From positions 1 to 44,282 of the forward strand of contig JAILFF010000030.1 in assembly GCA_024697705.1 (NCBI GenBank): 44,282 nt of DNA, read 5' to 3'. The notes below the pieces were generated by a model, which did not search any database, had not been told where the DNA came from, and saw nothing but the letters and a program-made list of their open reading frames with translations. Source of the stretch: Ruminococcus sp. (GTDB taxonomy: Bacteria; Bacillota; Clostridia; Oscillospirales; Ruminococcaceae). Shown piece after piece: positions 15,541 through 23,782 of the stretch. Every line of letters starts with the position of its first letter. The first letter of the stretch is position 1. The position numbers were made by a program, and so were the translations under genes.

Positions 15541-16578
15541 TTACTTGGCAACGACGTTCTGATTCTTACCGAATGTATCGGGGTGTATCAGAAGCTGCGA
15601 TATATCGTCGGAATAATTGTTGAGTGAAATGTAAGTAGCGCCGGTATCAACGTTGGTGGGAATGGTCTTTGAAGCGGTTACGCCGTTTATCGTAACTGTA
15701 TCAAGAAGGTCGGAGGCGTACTTAACACCCAGATAGCCCATGTTATAGGGCGACTGGATAATGGTGCCCGTAAGGGTCTGATCCATGAGGTAGGAGATCT
15801 CGGCGTCGTTGGAGTTGTAGCCGATAACTCTTACCTTGCCCGAAAGCTCCATCTCGGCAACGCCCGCGCAGGCGCCGATGGTGGACTTTTCGTTAGTGGT
15901 ATAGATGAGTTTAAGATCGGGATTGGCGGTTATAGCGTCTATTGCCATCTGCTTGGCGGTGTCGGCATTACCGTTGCAGGATTCTTCCACAACGAACTGT
16001 ATGCCGTCGGGACCTTCGCTTGATTTCAGTGCCTGTTTGAAGCCGTTTACACGGTCGCTGGCGGCGCTGGAAGTCTGCGAGTGCTTGATGATAGCTACCT
16101 TGCCCTTGCCGAAGAGAATGGAGCTGTTGGCGTTTCTTCCCGCGATGTTTCCTGCCGAAAGATTATCGGTGCCTATGTAGGATACGCCCTTTAACGAACA
16201 CGGAGCGTCGATGGCGACCAGCTTGATGCCCGCAGTCTGCGCGGATTTAAGGTCGTCGTTCAGAGCCGAAGGATCGTTTGGAGCGAAGACGATAGCCTTT
16301 GCTTTTTCGGAGATCGCACGCTTGATAAGCTGTTTCTGTGTCTCGACATCCTGTGTGTCTGTTGCGTTCTGGTAAACGATGTTGTAGCCAAGCTCATTTC
16401 CGGCGTCCTCGGCACCGGTCTGAAGCAGATCCCAGAACTGAATGCCCTGCGACTGTCCGATAACAAAGATCGTTTCCGTAGCTTTGGTGCTGCCGCAGCT
16501 CGAACCTGCAAACGCCATTGAAACTGCAAGAGCACAGGCGGTTATCCGCGAGAGCAATCCGCGTTTTTTTCTGTTCAT
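15541..16578 (-). CDS. Sugar-binding lipoprotein (RbsB-like periplasmic-binding-protein fold)
   Basis: A 345-residue substrate-binding protein of the ribose/galactose-binding type (Peripla_BP_4). The signal peptide has a basic start MNRKKRG, a hydrophobic core, and AFAGSSC with C28 as a likely, slightly atypical lipidation site. The mature part starts IFVIGQSQGIQFWDLLQTGAEDAG, a standard first beta-alpha unit, and has two lobes. Such proteins usually feed an ABC importer, but no permease or ATPase is adjacent; the next gene encodes the membrane GGDEF-like receptor. It therefore probably works as an extracellular sensor subunit. The leader is long and structured, and AAGGAGG precedes the ATG. 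Confidence 0.88.
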   Translation of the reverse strand: MNRKKRGLLSRITACALAVSMAFAGSSCGSTKATETIFVIGQSQGIQFWDLLQTGAEDAGNELGYNIVYQNATDTQDVETQKQLIKRAISEKAKAIVFAPNDPSALNDDLKSAQTAGIKLVAIDAPCSLKGVSYIGTDNLSAGNIAGRNANSSILFGKGKVAIIKHSQTSSAASDRVNGFKQALKSSEGPDGIQFVVEESCNGNADTAKQMAIDAITANPDLKLIYTTNEKSTIGACAGVAEMELSGKVRVIGYNSNDAEISYLMDQTLTGTIIQSPYNMGYLGVKYASDLLDTVTINGVTASKTIPTNVDTGATYISLNNYSDDISQLLIHPDTFGKNQNVVAK

Positions 16579-16697
16579 AATAAGCTGAACCTCCTTAGAA
16601 TAGTATTCCCGCCCCCGGGCAAGCGTGCCGCGGACGGGTGCCGCGTTTGTTCAAAACGCGGTGTGTCCTTTACGAAGGACAGATATCCACATTTATT
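16579..16697 (-). promoter_or_regulatory. Long structured 5' leader of the sugar-sensing operon
   Basis: On the minus strand the roughly 110-nt leader folds into successive hairpins: TGTCCTT/AAGGACA (16681-16664), CCGCGTTT/AAACGCGG (16661-16641), and a G/C-rich region before the ribosome site (about 16636-16608). No T-tract terminator is present, so control of translation or RNA stability is more likely than attenuation. Class not recognised. Confidence 0.5.
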
Positions 16698-16726
16698 ATT
16701 TTATCACATTATGAACAAAATTACAA
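16698..16726 (-). promoter_or_regulatory. Promoter of the sugar-binding protein / GGDEF-like operon
   Basis: On the minus strand TTGTAA (16726-16721) and TAAAAT (16703-16698) are spaced by 17 nt. The stretch 16727-16985 between the two divergent promoters is A/T-rich and holds no supported gene. Confidence 0.75.
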
Positions 16727-16988
16727 GCATTAACGGATGACTATTCTGACGAAATTTTTTTTTCATATTTGTGCAATATTAACCAATATTGCGAAAAAGG
16801 AATAATTACCATGAGTTATGTCGGCGTTTTGGTATACCTTATTAAATATATGCCTGTAAAAGCAAAACAACGTGTCAGCCATAAATTTCGGATAAAAAAG
16901 CAGCCGAACGGCGGCGGAGTTTAGTATGTTTTGTATACCAAAAATTGCTCTTGTACATAAAAATTCACTTTTTTCTGTTGAATAATAC

Positions 16989-17017
16989 TTGACAACTTTA
17001 TGAATAAGTGCTATACT
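16989..17017 (+). promoter_or_regulatory. Promoter of the kinase/VWA/PP2C operon
   Basis: TTGACA at 16989-16994 and TATACT at 17012-17017, spacer 17 nt. No other promoter of this quality was seen before the terminator at 23783. Confidence 0.85.
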
Positions 17018-17037
17018 ATAAATAAGTGGATATATAT

Positions 17038-17075
17038 GAGGGTCGTCTGCGCACTTTTGTAAGGACGACTGCCTC
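17038..17075 (+). promoter_or_regulatory. Leader hairpin of the kinase/VWA/PP2C operon
   Basis: GAGG (17038-17041) plus GTCGTC (17042-17047) pairs with GACGAC (17064-17069) plus CCTC (17072-17075), with a 2-nt bulge and a 16-nt loop. It lies in the roughly 90-nt untranslated leader with no T-tract after it. Function unknown. Confidence 0.5.
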
Positions 17076-17114
17076 CGCAAGATATAAAATTATTAATGTC
17101 AGGAGAGTTGATTT

Positions 17115-18158
17115 ATGCAGTGTGAAAAGTGCCATGCGGAGATCACGCCGGGCGAGCCCGTCTGCCCCGAATGCGGAGCCTTGACCGTACAAAACGTCGA
17201 AGGCTTTGAAAGTACCAAACAGATCGAGCGTCAGCTGGCTGCCATGATAGATCAGCAGGGCAAGGAAGTCATAACGGACTCCAAGCTGTTCGTGGCTCTC
17301 ATTCAGGATTATGTGCCGGAATTTGACAAAGAACGCCGACTGCTCATTAATATGCATAAGGGCGGTATCATCCATATGATGCTTGAGGAGACCGATCAGT
17401 CGATAGGCATCTCCAAGGCAAGAGGATTCATGCTCAATGACCTTTTTATAGCGGAACACGCGGCGGAATTTGTTCTCGTCTGCTTCTGCTATATGCTGGG
17501 CTGGCCTTATGAGTCTCCGATGAGGGAGAAGGAGCCCGAGGAGGAAGACGACGATTTCGATTCGATCGTGGACGTTTCGGCGCCCGTCAGCATGGAGGAC
17601 AAGGTGTTCATGCCGATCGACGCTACGCGCTTCCGCTTCAAGAAGGATATACGTATCCCCGACGGCTACACCAAGATCGACAGCTTCTGCTTCGACGGCT
17701 GGAGCAGACTGAAATCCGTGGTGCTCCCCGATTCGCTGATGGGCATCGGAGAATATGCCTTCTCGGAATGTACCAATCTGCGCAGCATCGAGATACCCGA
17801 GCGCGTGAAGATAATCAAGGGCGGCGCATTCAATCAGTGCAGCAAGCTCACCATAATAAAGATACCCGACGGTATCCTTGAAATAGGCGACAATACGTTC
17901 GCGTTCTGCGAGAGCCTTGCGGAGGTTGATGTTCCTCCGTCGGTCAGCAGTATCGGCTTACAGGCGTTCGCGGGCTGCGACGCTCTTAAAAAGCTCTATC
18001 TGCCCGAAAGCGTCAAGTTCATTGACGAAAGCGCGTTCCTCTATTGCCCTAACCTTACGATACATTGCTACGAAAATTCGTATGTACATAAGTTCTGTCT
18101 TGCTCACAAGATAAGAGTGGAAACCGTTGCCAAGGGCGAGGGGCTTTCCAAGAGATAA
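17115..18158 (+). CDS. Zinc-ribbon protein with BspA-type leucine-rich repeats
   Basis: A 347-residue protein, first gene of the six-gene operon. An N-terminal zinc ribbon (C3, C6, C17, C20) is followed by a helical region (about 30-150), an acidic linker (PEEEDDDFD), and six BspA-type (LRR_5) repeats (about 180-325) of the form I-P-x-x-V-x-x-I-x-x-x-A-F-x-x-C-x-x-L. There is no signal peptide or membrane helix, so unlike most BspA-type proteins it appears cytoplasmic and may serve as a protein-binding scaffold. AGGAGAG precedes the ATG. The kinase gene follows after 39 nt. An adaptor role for the kinase/phosphatase pair is inferred. Confidence 0.78.
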   Translation: MQCEKCHAEITPGEPVCPECGALTVQNVEGFESTKQIERQLAAMIDQQGKEVITDSKLFVALIQDYVPEFDKERRLLINMHKGGIIHMMLEETDQSIGISKARGFMLNDLFIAEHAAEFVLVCFCYMLGWPYESPMREKEPEEEDDDFDSIVDVSAPVSMEDKVFMPIDATRFRFKKDIRIPDGYTKIDSFCFDGWSRLKSVVLPDSLMGIGEYAFSECTNLRSIEIPERVKIIKGGAFNQCSKLTIIKIPDGILEIGDNTFAFCESLAEVDVPPSVSSIGLQAFAGCDALKKLYLPESVKFIDESAFLYCPNLTIHCYENSYVHKFCLAHKIRVETVAKGEGLSKR

Positions 18159-18197
18159 TTCATCATTTACAATAAGTGGAAGGAATGAGATCAAGAA

Positions 18198-19541
18198 ATG
18201 GTAGAGCTTAAAATTGGCCAGGAGGTCGAGCTGGAATACGGCGGAAAGTGCAAGGTGCTGAAGCTCATAGGAAGCGGCGGTCAGGGTCACGTTTACCTCG
18301 TCGAATTCAACGGCACCAACTGGGCTCTTAAATGGTATGACATCGACAAGATGAGAAAGCCCAAGGAGTTCAGAAAGAATATCCAGAATAATATAAACGA
18401 CGGTCCTCCCTCGAACAAGTTCCTGTGGCCGAAATACCTTACCAAAGATATGCCCGACGGAACCTTCGGCTACCTCATGGAGCTTAAGCCCGATAACTTC
18501 GATTCGTTCGTAGATATACTCAATACCTACAAGCTCGTTATCGACCCGCAGACAGGTCACGCCGTAAAGCGTCCCGTGCGGTTCAGCAGCCTTTTCGCTA
18601 TGGTAACGGCTGTAATAAACATCGTAAACGCATTCAGACAGCTCCACCGCTCGGGAAAGAGCTATCAGGACCTTAACGACGGCGGCTTCTTTATAAACGT
18701 TGACACGGGCGCCGTGCTCGTCTGCGACTGTGATAACATCGCACCCGACGGCTCGAACTTCGGTATCGGCGGAAAGCCCGGATATATGGCTCCCGAGGTA
18801 GTAAGAGGTATCGCCAAGCCAAACGTTCAGACCGATAAATATTCGCTGGCGGTCGTACTCTTCAAGCTGCTCTTCAGGGGCGACCCGATGGAGGGCGAGA
18901 AGGTCGTAAAGGACGTATGCCTGACAGAGGCTTCCGAGCTTCGTCACTACGGCTCGAACGCGATATTCGTTTACGACCCCGACAACGATACCAACCGTCC
19001 GATAAGAGGCATCCACGACAACGTTATCAAGTTCTGGAGGCTTTACCCCGATTATATCAAGGAAGCGTTTATCCAGTCCTTTACCGCGGGTATCTCCGAG
19101 CCCAACAAGCGTATAATCGAAAACGAGTGGCAGAAATTGTTTATCAGGCTCCGCAGCGAGATAATCACCTGCGGCTGCGGCAGAACGAACTTCACCTCGA
19201 TGTTTGAAAAGCCCACCGATAATACTTATAAATGCCCGAAATGCGGTATGGAATTTGTGACTTTGGGCTTCTCCAACCGTGATTTCCGTATGCCGCTCTA
19301 TATCGGCTGCCGTTTCTTTGAATGTGAGATCGACCCCGATTCCGACGACTTCCTGCACGTAGCGGGCGAGCTCGTCGAGAATAAGCTCAAGCCCGGCGTG
19401 CTCGGCATCAAGAACTGTTCCGAAAAAACCTGGAAGGCGAAAATGCCCGACGGTCAGTTCTATGATATAGCTCCCGGAAAGGGTTTCCCTGTGTGGAAGG
19501 GTCTTGAGATCGACTTCGGCGCGGTCAAAGCAAAGATATAA
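18198..19541 (+). CDS. Protein kinase of the TerY-associated type with C-terminal zinc ribbon
   Basis: A 447-residue eukaryotic-like kinase. The Gly-rich loop IGSGGQGHVYL (24-34) and the ATP-binding lysine K45 in WALKWY are intact. The catalytic loop reads YQDLNDGGFFIN (156-167) in place of HRDLKxxN: D158 is kept, but the usual Lys and Asn are not in place. The DFG position reads DCD (177-179), and APE (198-200) is intact. This pattern is typical of kinases encoded beside TerY-like VWA and PP2C genes. After the kinase core comes a zinc ribbon (CGCG and CPKCG, about 328-355) and a beta-rich C-terminal domain. No membrane helix. Activity is plausible but not certain given the altered loop. Confidence 0.85.
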   Translation: MVELKIGQEVELEYGGKCKVLKLIGSGGQGHVYLVEFNGTNWALKWYDIDKMRKPKEFRKNIQNNINDGPPSNKFLWPKYLTKDMPDGTFGYLMELKPDNFDSFVDILNTYKLVIDPQTGHAVKRPVRFSSLFAMVTAVINIVNAFRQLHRSGKSYQDLNDGGFFINVDTGAVLVCDCDNIAPDGSNFGIGGKPGYMAPEVVRGIAKPNVQTDKYSLAVVLFKLLFRGDPMEGEKVVKDVCLTEASELRHYGSNAIFVYDPDNDTNRPIRGIHDNVIKFWRLYPDYIKEAFIQSFTAGISEPNKRIIENEWQKLFIRLRSEIITCGCGRTNFTSMFEKPTDNTYKCPKCGMEFVTLGFSNRDFRMPLYIGCRFFECEIDPDSDDFLHVAGELVENKLKPGVLGIKNCSEKTWKAKMPDGQFYDIAPGKGFPVWKGLEIDFGAVKAKI

Positions 19542-19607
19542 CAGAGTTTGCGGCTTGAATACTATTATGACTGTAAATTAGCCTATACGAAAGGGAGTTT
19601 GTGTTTT

Positions 19608-20405
19608 ATGAGCAAAGATAATACCAAGGGTTACAGCGGGCTGCTTGACTTTGATGATGACGACCCGCTCAATGCCACCGCAGTTTCTAAAAAGAGCCTG
19701 GTAATTTTCTTCCTGATAGATACCTCGGGAAGTATGAAGGGCAAGAAGATGGGTGAGCTCAATACCGTTATGGAAGAGCTTATCCCCGAGATAAGAAGAG
19801 TCGGCGAGGCTGATACCGACGTTAAGATCGCGGTACTTACGTTCTCTACCGACGTAAGATGGATGTATTCGCAGCCGATATCCATCGAGGAATTTGAATG
19901 GGCAAGGCTCCGCGCCGACGGCGTTACAAGCATGGGCGAGGCTTTCAAGGAGCTTTCCATAAGAATGTCGAGAGGTCAGTTCCTTAACTCACCTTCGCTT
20001 TCCTTCGCGCCCGTTATATTCCTTATGACAGACGGCTACCCCTCCGACGACTACAAGGCGGGTCTTAAGCTGCTCAAGGCGAACAGCTGGTACAAGTTCG
20101 GTCTGAAAGCCGCGCTCGGCATCGGTAATGAGGCTAACGACGATATGCTCGCTGAATTTACCGGTTCCAAGGAGACCGTTGTTCACGCTTACTCGGGCGG
20201 ACAGCTCGCTCAGATGATAAAGATCGTAGCCGTAACCGCTTCGCAGATAGGCTCCAAGTCCATGACTCTTTCCGATGAAAACGATAAGGAGCTTCAGGAC
20301 GAGGACGTATTCGCTGCCAAGCAGACCCTGCTCGGTCAGCAGATCCAGGAGCTCGTCGGAAATCAGAACGACGGAGACACAGTGCCTTTCGATACCGGTT
20401 GGTAA
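19608..20405 (+). CDS. TerY-like von Willebrand factor A (VWA) domain protein
   Basis: A 265-residue cytoplasmic VWA protein resembling TerY. The metal-ion-dependent adhesion site is complete: D38-T-S40-G-S42 in FFLIDTSGSM, the Thr in DGVTSMGEA, and the Asp in LMTDGYPSDD. The VWA fold (about 30-225) is followed by an acidic tail. The start is the ATG at 19608 with AAAGGGAG upstream; a TTG-initiated extension has no support. It lies between the kinase and PP2C genes, matching the kinase/VWA/phosphatase set described for TerY-type loci; the metal-bound VWA domain probably assembles the complex. No tellurite-resistance genes (terB/C/D/Z) are present in the window. Confidence 0.87.
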   Translation: MSKDNTKGYSGLLDFDDDDPLNATAVSKKSLVIFFLIDTSGSMKGKKMGELNTVMEELIPEIRRVGEADTDVKIAVLTFSTDVRWMYSQPISIEEFEWARLRADGVTSMGEAFKELSIRMSRGQFLNSPSLSFAPVIFLMTDGYPSDDYKAGLKLLKANSWYKFGLKAALGIGNEANDDMLAEFTGSKETVVHAYSGGQLAQMIKIVAVTASQIGSKSMTLSDENDKELQDEDVFAAKQTLLGQQIQELVGNQNDGDTVPFDTGW

Positions 20406-20453
20406 TTCGTATTTGAGACACTACTGACCTATCGAAAGGAGAAGCTGATACTG

Positions 20454-21410
20454 ATGTTTAATGGTTTTAGCCACTCGGTAATGGGTGCGAGCCATGAGGC
20501 CAAGAATATCGTGTGCCAGGACAGCTCGGCACACAAGGTCCACGACAAGTACGCCATCTGCGTGGTTGCCGACGGACACGGAAGCAAGAAACACTTCCGC
20601 AGCAACATCGGCTCCCGCTGCGCCGTCGAGGCAACCGTGGAGACGATCGAAAAATTTTACGAGAATGTGGACGAGATCGAAGCTAACCTTCCGACAAATT
20701 CCAAGCTCATAATCAGAAATATCGAAAAGCAGATAATCGCCAACTGGAACGTGAGGATCATGGAACATCTGGTCAATAATCCCGTTACGGAACAGGAAAT
20801 GGCGCCTTTTACTACGATGGAGTTCGAGGCTATCCCGCCCGAATCCTATTACGGTACTACGCTTATAGCGGCTGTTATCGGCAGGAATTACACCTTCGGT
20901 CTTCAGATAGGCGACGGCAGCCTTGTGGCAGTTTTCGACGACGCATGGACTATCATGCCGATGGACTACGAAGAGTCGAATCCCGCGAATATTACCGCTT
21001 CTATGTGCAATTCAAACGCAGCTTCGATGTTCGACAGCTTTTATAAGAGAGACAAGGTGCCGCTGGCGCTCTTTGCATCGACCGACGGTCTTTACACATC
21101 GTTCGGCAGTGATAACGATTTCCTTGATTATCACACGATCCTGTGCAGCCAGCTGGGCGATCTGACAAACTTTGAGCCTTCGATAATCAAAAATTTACAG
21201 AAGAGATCTCATTTCGGTACCGAGGACGATATCTCGCTTTCGTGCGTATTCAACAACGATCTGCTTGCCGCAAAGCAGCACGTCGTTGACGCTAAGGTAA
21301 TGGAAAACCGCGAACGAGCCAAAACAAGAAAAAATGAGCTCATGCGCGATATGCATAAACAGAGAAATGAAGTAGTAAAAAGACGCGCCGAGGAGCTTCA
21401 CAAGCGCTAA
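20454..21410 (+). CDS. PP2C-type serine/threonine protein phosphatase
   Basis: A 318-residue cytoplasmic phosphatase of the PP2C/PPM family. Metal-binding motifs are intact: CQDSS (21-25), VADGHGS (38-44), the central LQIGDGSLVAV, ASTDGLY and TEDDISLSCV, which contribute the aspartates that bind two Mn/Mg ions. The C-terminus (about 270-318) is a basic, charged helix that may mediate binding. AAAGGAG precedes the ATG. It lies 48 nt after the VWA gene. It would oppose the kinase encoded two genes upstream; substrates are unknown, though the LRR protein, diguanylate cyclase and deaminase-like protein of the same operon are natural candidates. Confidence 0.9.
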   Translation: MFNGFSHSVMGASHEAKNIVCQDSSAHKVHDKYAICVVADGHGSKKHFRSNIGSRCAVEATVETIEKFYENVDEIEANLPTNSKLIIRNIEKQIIANWNVRIMEHLVNNPVTEQEMAPFTTMEFEAIPPESYYGTTLIAAVIGRNYTFGLQIGDGSLVAVFDDAWTIMPMDYEESNPANITASMCNSNAASMFDSFYKRDKVPLALFASTDGLYTSFGSDNDFLDYHTILCSQLGDLTNFEPSIIKNLQKRSHFGTEDDISLSCVFNNDLLAAKQHVVDAKVMENRERAKTRKNELMRDMHKQRNEVVKRRAEELHKR

Positions 21411-21458
21411 AGGTGTGTTTTTATAAAATTATTTTTTATTTGAATGGGGAGTTTTTAA

Positions 21459-22397
21459 ATGGGGAAGAAAAACAGGAAAGATAATATTCCGGTACTGATT
21501 GTATGCGTACTTGTCTTTATTGGGTGCGTTGTGTTCAACGCCGTTGCTACAAGAAGAAGCGCACAGGGCGGTGGCGGAATTGCAGGACTTTCCGGAGTAA
21601 TCGGGCAGATAGAGGTCGTTGCCTCACTGCTTATGGTGCTTTTTGCCTTTAAGAAGGGCTTCATCACGGCGATTTTGCTTAACGGCTCCAACGCGATGTT
21701 CGTGCTGTTTAAAGAGGTCATCGGATCCGGACACACCAGCGCGCTTCCGGGCGTTGCGGTATCGCTCATCTCTATCGTTACGGTCTCGATAATCTATCAC
21801 TATGTAAGCAAGACCAGAAAGATCAACGACGAGCTTACCGACAGCTACGAAAAGGCGGTCGAGCAGGCTAATATGCTTAAGGAGAAGGATCAGACGCTTC
21901 AGTTTCTCGCTTACTACGATACGCTGACCGGAATGCCCAACAGAGCACTGTTTATAGATAAACTCAATGAAAGACTTAAAGAGTCAAGAAATTCGACTAT
22001 ACTTTACATAGACCTCGATAATTTCAGACATATAAACGATACCTTCGGACATAACCTCGGAGACGATCTGCTGAAGATCTATGCGGAGAGACTCAATAAG
22101 CTCTGCGGAAATGATATTTTCGCGGCTAAGATCGGCGGCGATGAGTTCGGACTGATCCTGGGCGAGGATTACGCGCTGCCTGAAATGGTGAACAGCTTTG
22201 CCGGTCAGGTCGCAAGAGAGTTCTCCGAGCCGATCAACATCAGAGGAGATGTCTTTTCCATAACAGCCAGTTTTGGCGCTTCAAATTTCCCGAATGATAC
22301 CCGCAGCGCGGAGGATCTGTTCCGGTGTGCCGAGACTGCGATGTTTACCGCAAAGGCTAACGGCAAGAATCAGCTTTGCTTCTACATGAGAAGATAA
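21459..22397 (+). CDS. Membrane diguanylate cyclase (GGDEF)
   Basis: A 312-residue protein with about four hydrophobic segments (10-30, 45-63, 66-86, 96-116), a coiled linker (120-145), and a GGDEF domain that looks active: YDTLTGMPNRALF, YIDLDNFRHINDTFGHNLGDDLL and the intact signature GGDEF at 226-230. It should make cyclic di-GMP from two GTP at the inner membrane face. The product-inhibition RxxD site expected just before the signature is absent (C-G-N-D there), so feedback control may be lacking. GGGGAG precedes the ATG. Its place after the phosphatase suggests that the operon links phosphorylation to c-di-GMP. Confidence 0.88.
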   Translation: MGKKNRKDNIPVLIVCVLVFIGCVVFNAVATRRSAQGGGGIAGLSGVIGQIEVVASLLMVLFAFKKGFITAILLNGSNAMFVLFKEVIGSGHTSALPGVAVSLISIVTVSIIYHYVSKTRKINDELTDSYEKAVEQANMLKEKDQTLQFLAYYDTLTGMPNRALFIDKLNERLKESRNSTILYIDLDNFRHINDTFGHNLGDDLLKIYAERLNKLCGNDIFAAKIGGDEFGLILGEDYALPEMVNSFAGQVAREFSEPINIRGDVFSITASFGASNFPNDTRSAEDLFRCAETAMFTAKANGKNQLCFYMRR

Positions 22398-22469
22398 TAC
22401 GGGCTGTGAATTGCTTATTGCAGCAACGCTGCATCAATAAAATTTCAAAATCTCACGAAAGGAAAATTG

Positions 22470-23759
22470 GTGTATAATATGGAAATTGGCGCATTTTACA
22501 ATACTGCAATATCCTTCGCGGATAAAGTAAAGCAGGAAAAACCAAATTTTGCCGAGGGCACCGATGCCTCTGTTTCCCTTATCATGACAGACAAGCAGGA
22601 AATATTCTCCGGTGTGTCGAGCGTCAAGTTCGTTGAGGGAGCCGTGGCTCCTCTTCATTCCGAGGAAGCTGCCGTAGCCGCTATGCTTACAGCGGGCGAG
22701 ACCGTAGCTAAGCAGATGATAACTGTGGATTTCGCGGAACACAATGTACTTAAGCCCTGCGGCGAGTGCATTGATAAGCTTATCAAAATGAACGAAGCGA
22801 ATTCCGACTGCGATGTCGCGCTTTCACCCGAGGAATCCGTAAAGGCTTTGGCGCTTAAGGCGATCAATTCTTCCGAAAATGATTTTATGTCGGGATTTGA
22901 AGATTCCGGCTCTTCGGAGCTCGGCGCTCCCGCGGAATTCGTTGCCGGCTTTGAAGTCGATGAGTCGAATCCTTTCGCTTTCGATGCGGACTCCTCCGCA
23001 GACGCCCCCGACGTAGTAGCCTTTGCAGGCTCGGGCACTACTCAGAAGCCGACGGCTCAGGCATACGGTGCTACTCCCGTGCAGTCCCAGCCGCTGCGCA
23101 CTCAGCAGCCGATGGGCGGTGGATTTGCTCCCAATCAGGGTTTTGGTATGCCTCAGCAGGGCTATCCTCAGCAGGGCTACCCGCAGCAGGGTTATCCTCA
23201 GCAGGGTTACCCGCAGCAGGGTTATCCTCAGCAGGGATTTCCGCAGCAGGGCTACCCGCAGCAGGGTTATCCGCAGCAGGGTTATCCTCAGCAGGGATTC
23301 CCGCAGCAGGGCTATCCTCAGCAGGGCTACCCGCAGCAGGGCGGCTATCCTCAGCAGGGCGGTTACCCGCAGCAGGGCGGCATGGGCATGAACAGCCAGT
23401 TTATGAACAACCCGCTCGCAGGCGCTCAGCCGTATCCGCAGAGACAGGGCGGCTCGGTTCATATCACAGGCGCAGGCTCTACCAGCCGTTACCAGGGTCA
23501 GGCACTTTCGCAGAGCCAGAGCTCGATACTTTCTCAGAATCTCGGCGGAAAGGCGGGCGCGTTCAGAAAGCGTTTCGACAGTATGTTCGATGAAGATGAA
23601 GATGATACCACTTCCGAGTCGGCAGAAGAAACATCGGCGGCAGCAGACGGCGAAGAAGAATCTGCCGAGGGTGCAGGCGGAATGAGCAAGAGTGATCTGC
23701 TCAAGATGCAGAAAGAAAGAAAGAAAGTTGCAAAGAACAACTCCAAGTTCAGAAGATGA
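22470..23759 (+). CDS. Cytidine-deaminase-fold protein with PQQGY repeat and charged tail
   Basis: About 429 residues, last gene of the operon. The N-terminal domain (about 1-125) has a complete deaminase zinc motif, HSEEAAV followed about 35 residues later by PCGEC, so it may be enzymatically active. An acidic linker leads to 15 consecutive PQQG units (PQQGY, PQQGF, PQQGGY), then a Gly/Gln/Ser-rich stretch, an acidic run (DEDEDD) and a basic C-terminus. This composition is like aggregation- or condensate-prone proteins. Start is uncertain: TTG 22467, GTG 22470 and ATG 22479 are in frame; AAAGGA at 22458-22463 fits GTG 22470 best. Substrate and role are unknown; control by the kinase/phosphatase pair is inferred from the operon. 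Confidence 0.75.
   Translation: MYNMEIGAFYNTAISFADKVKQEKPNFAEGTDASVSLIMTDKQEIFSGVSSVKFVEGAVAPLHSEEAAVAAMLTAGETVAKQMITVDFAEHNVLKPCGECIDKLIKMNEANSDCDVALSPEESVKALALKAINSSENDFMSGFEDSGSSELGAPAEFVAGFEVDESNPFAFDADSSADAPDVVAFAGSGTTQKPTAQAYGATPVQSQPLRTQQPMGGGFAPNQGFGMPQQGYPQQGYPQQGYPQQGYPQQGYPQQGFPQQGYPQQGYPQQGYPQQGFPQQGYPQQGYPQQGGYPQQGGYPQQGGMGMNSQFMNNPLAGAQPYPQRQGGSVHITGAGSTSRYQGQALSQSQSSILSQNLGGKAGAFRKRFDSMFDEDEDDTTSESAEETSAAADGEEESAEGAGGMSKSDLLKMQKERKKVAKNNSKFRR
23151..23380 (+). repeat. In-frame tandem repeat coding PQQG units
   Basis: Fifteen units of 15-18 nt (CCTCAGCAGGGCTAT and variants) encode PQQGY/PQQGF/PQQGGY. Synonymous changes (CCT/CCG, GGC/GGT, TAT/TAC) vary between units while the amino acids stay fixed, which suggests selection on the peptide. 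Confidence 0.95.
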
Positions 23760-23782
23760 TACTTTGCTTATAAAACAAGTTA

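Noticed and set aside
16727..16985. Small gene on the minus strand between the divergent promoters
   Set aside because: The 105-codon minus-strand frame at 16763-17080 crosses the plus-strand promoter, has low-complexity composition and no ribosome site.
23151..23380. CRISPR array
   Set aside because: Repeats are contiguous 15-18 nt units without spacers and are in frame within a gene. No cas genes are present, and no other array was seen in the window.
23023..23391. Arg/Ser-repeat protein in another frame of the PQQG repeat
   Set aside because: It is a frame-shifted reading of the tandem repeat; the PQQG frame keeps its amino acids while silent sites vary.
17115..23759. Tellurite-resistance (ter) operon
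   Set aside because: The VWA, kinase and PP2C genes resemble the TerY-linked set, but no TerB, TerC, TerD/Z/E or related genes are present.
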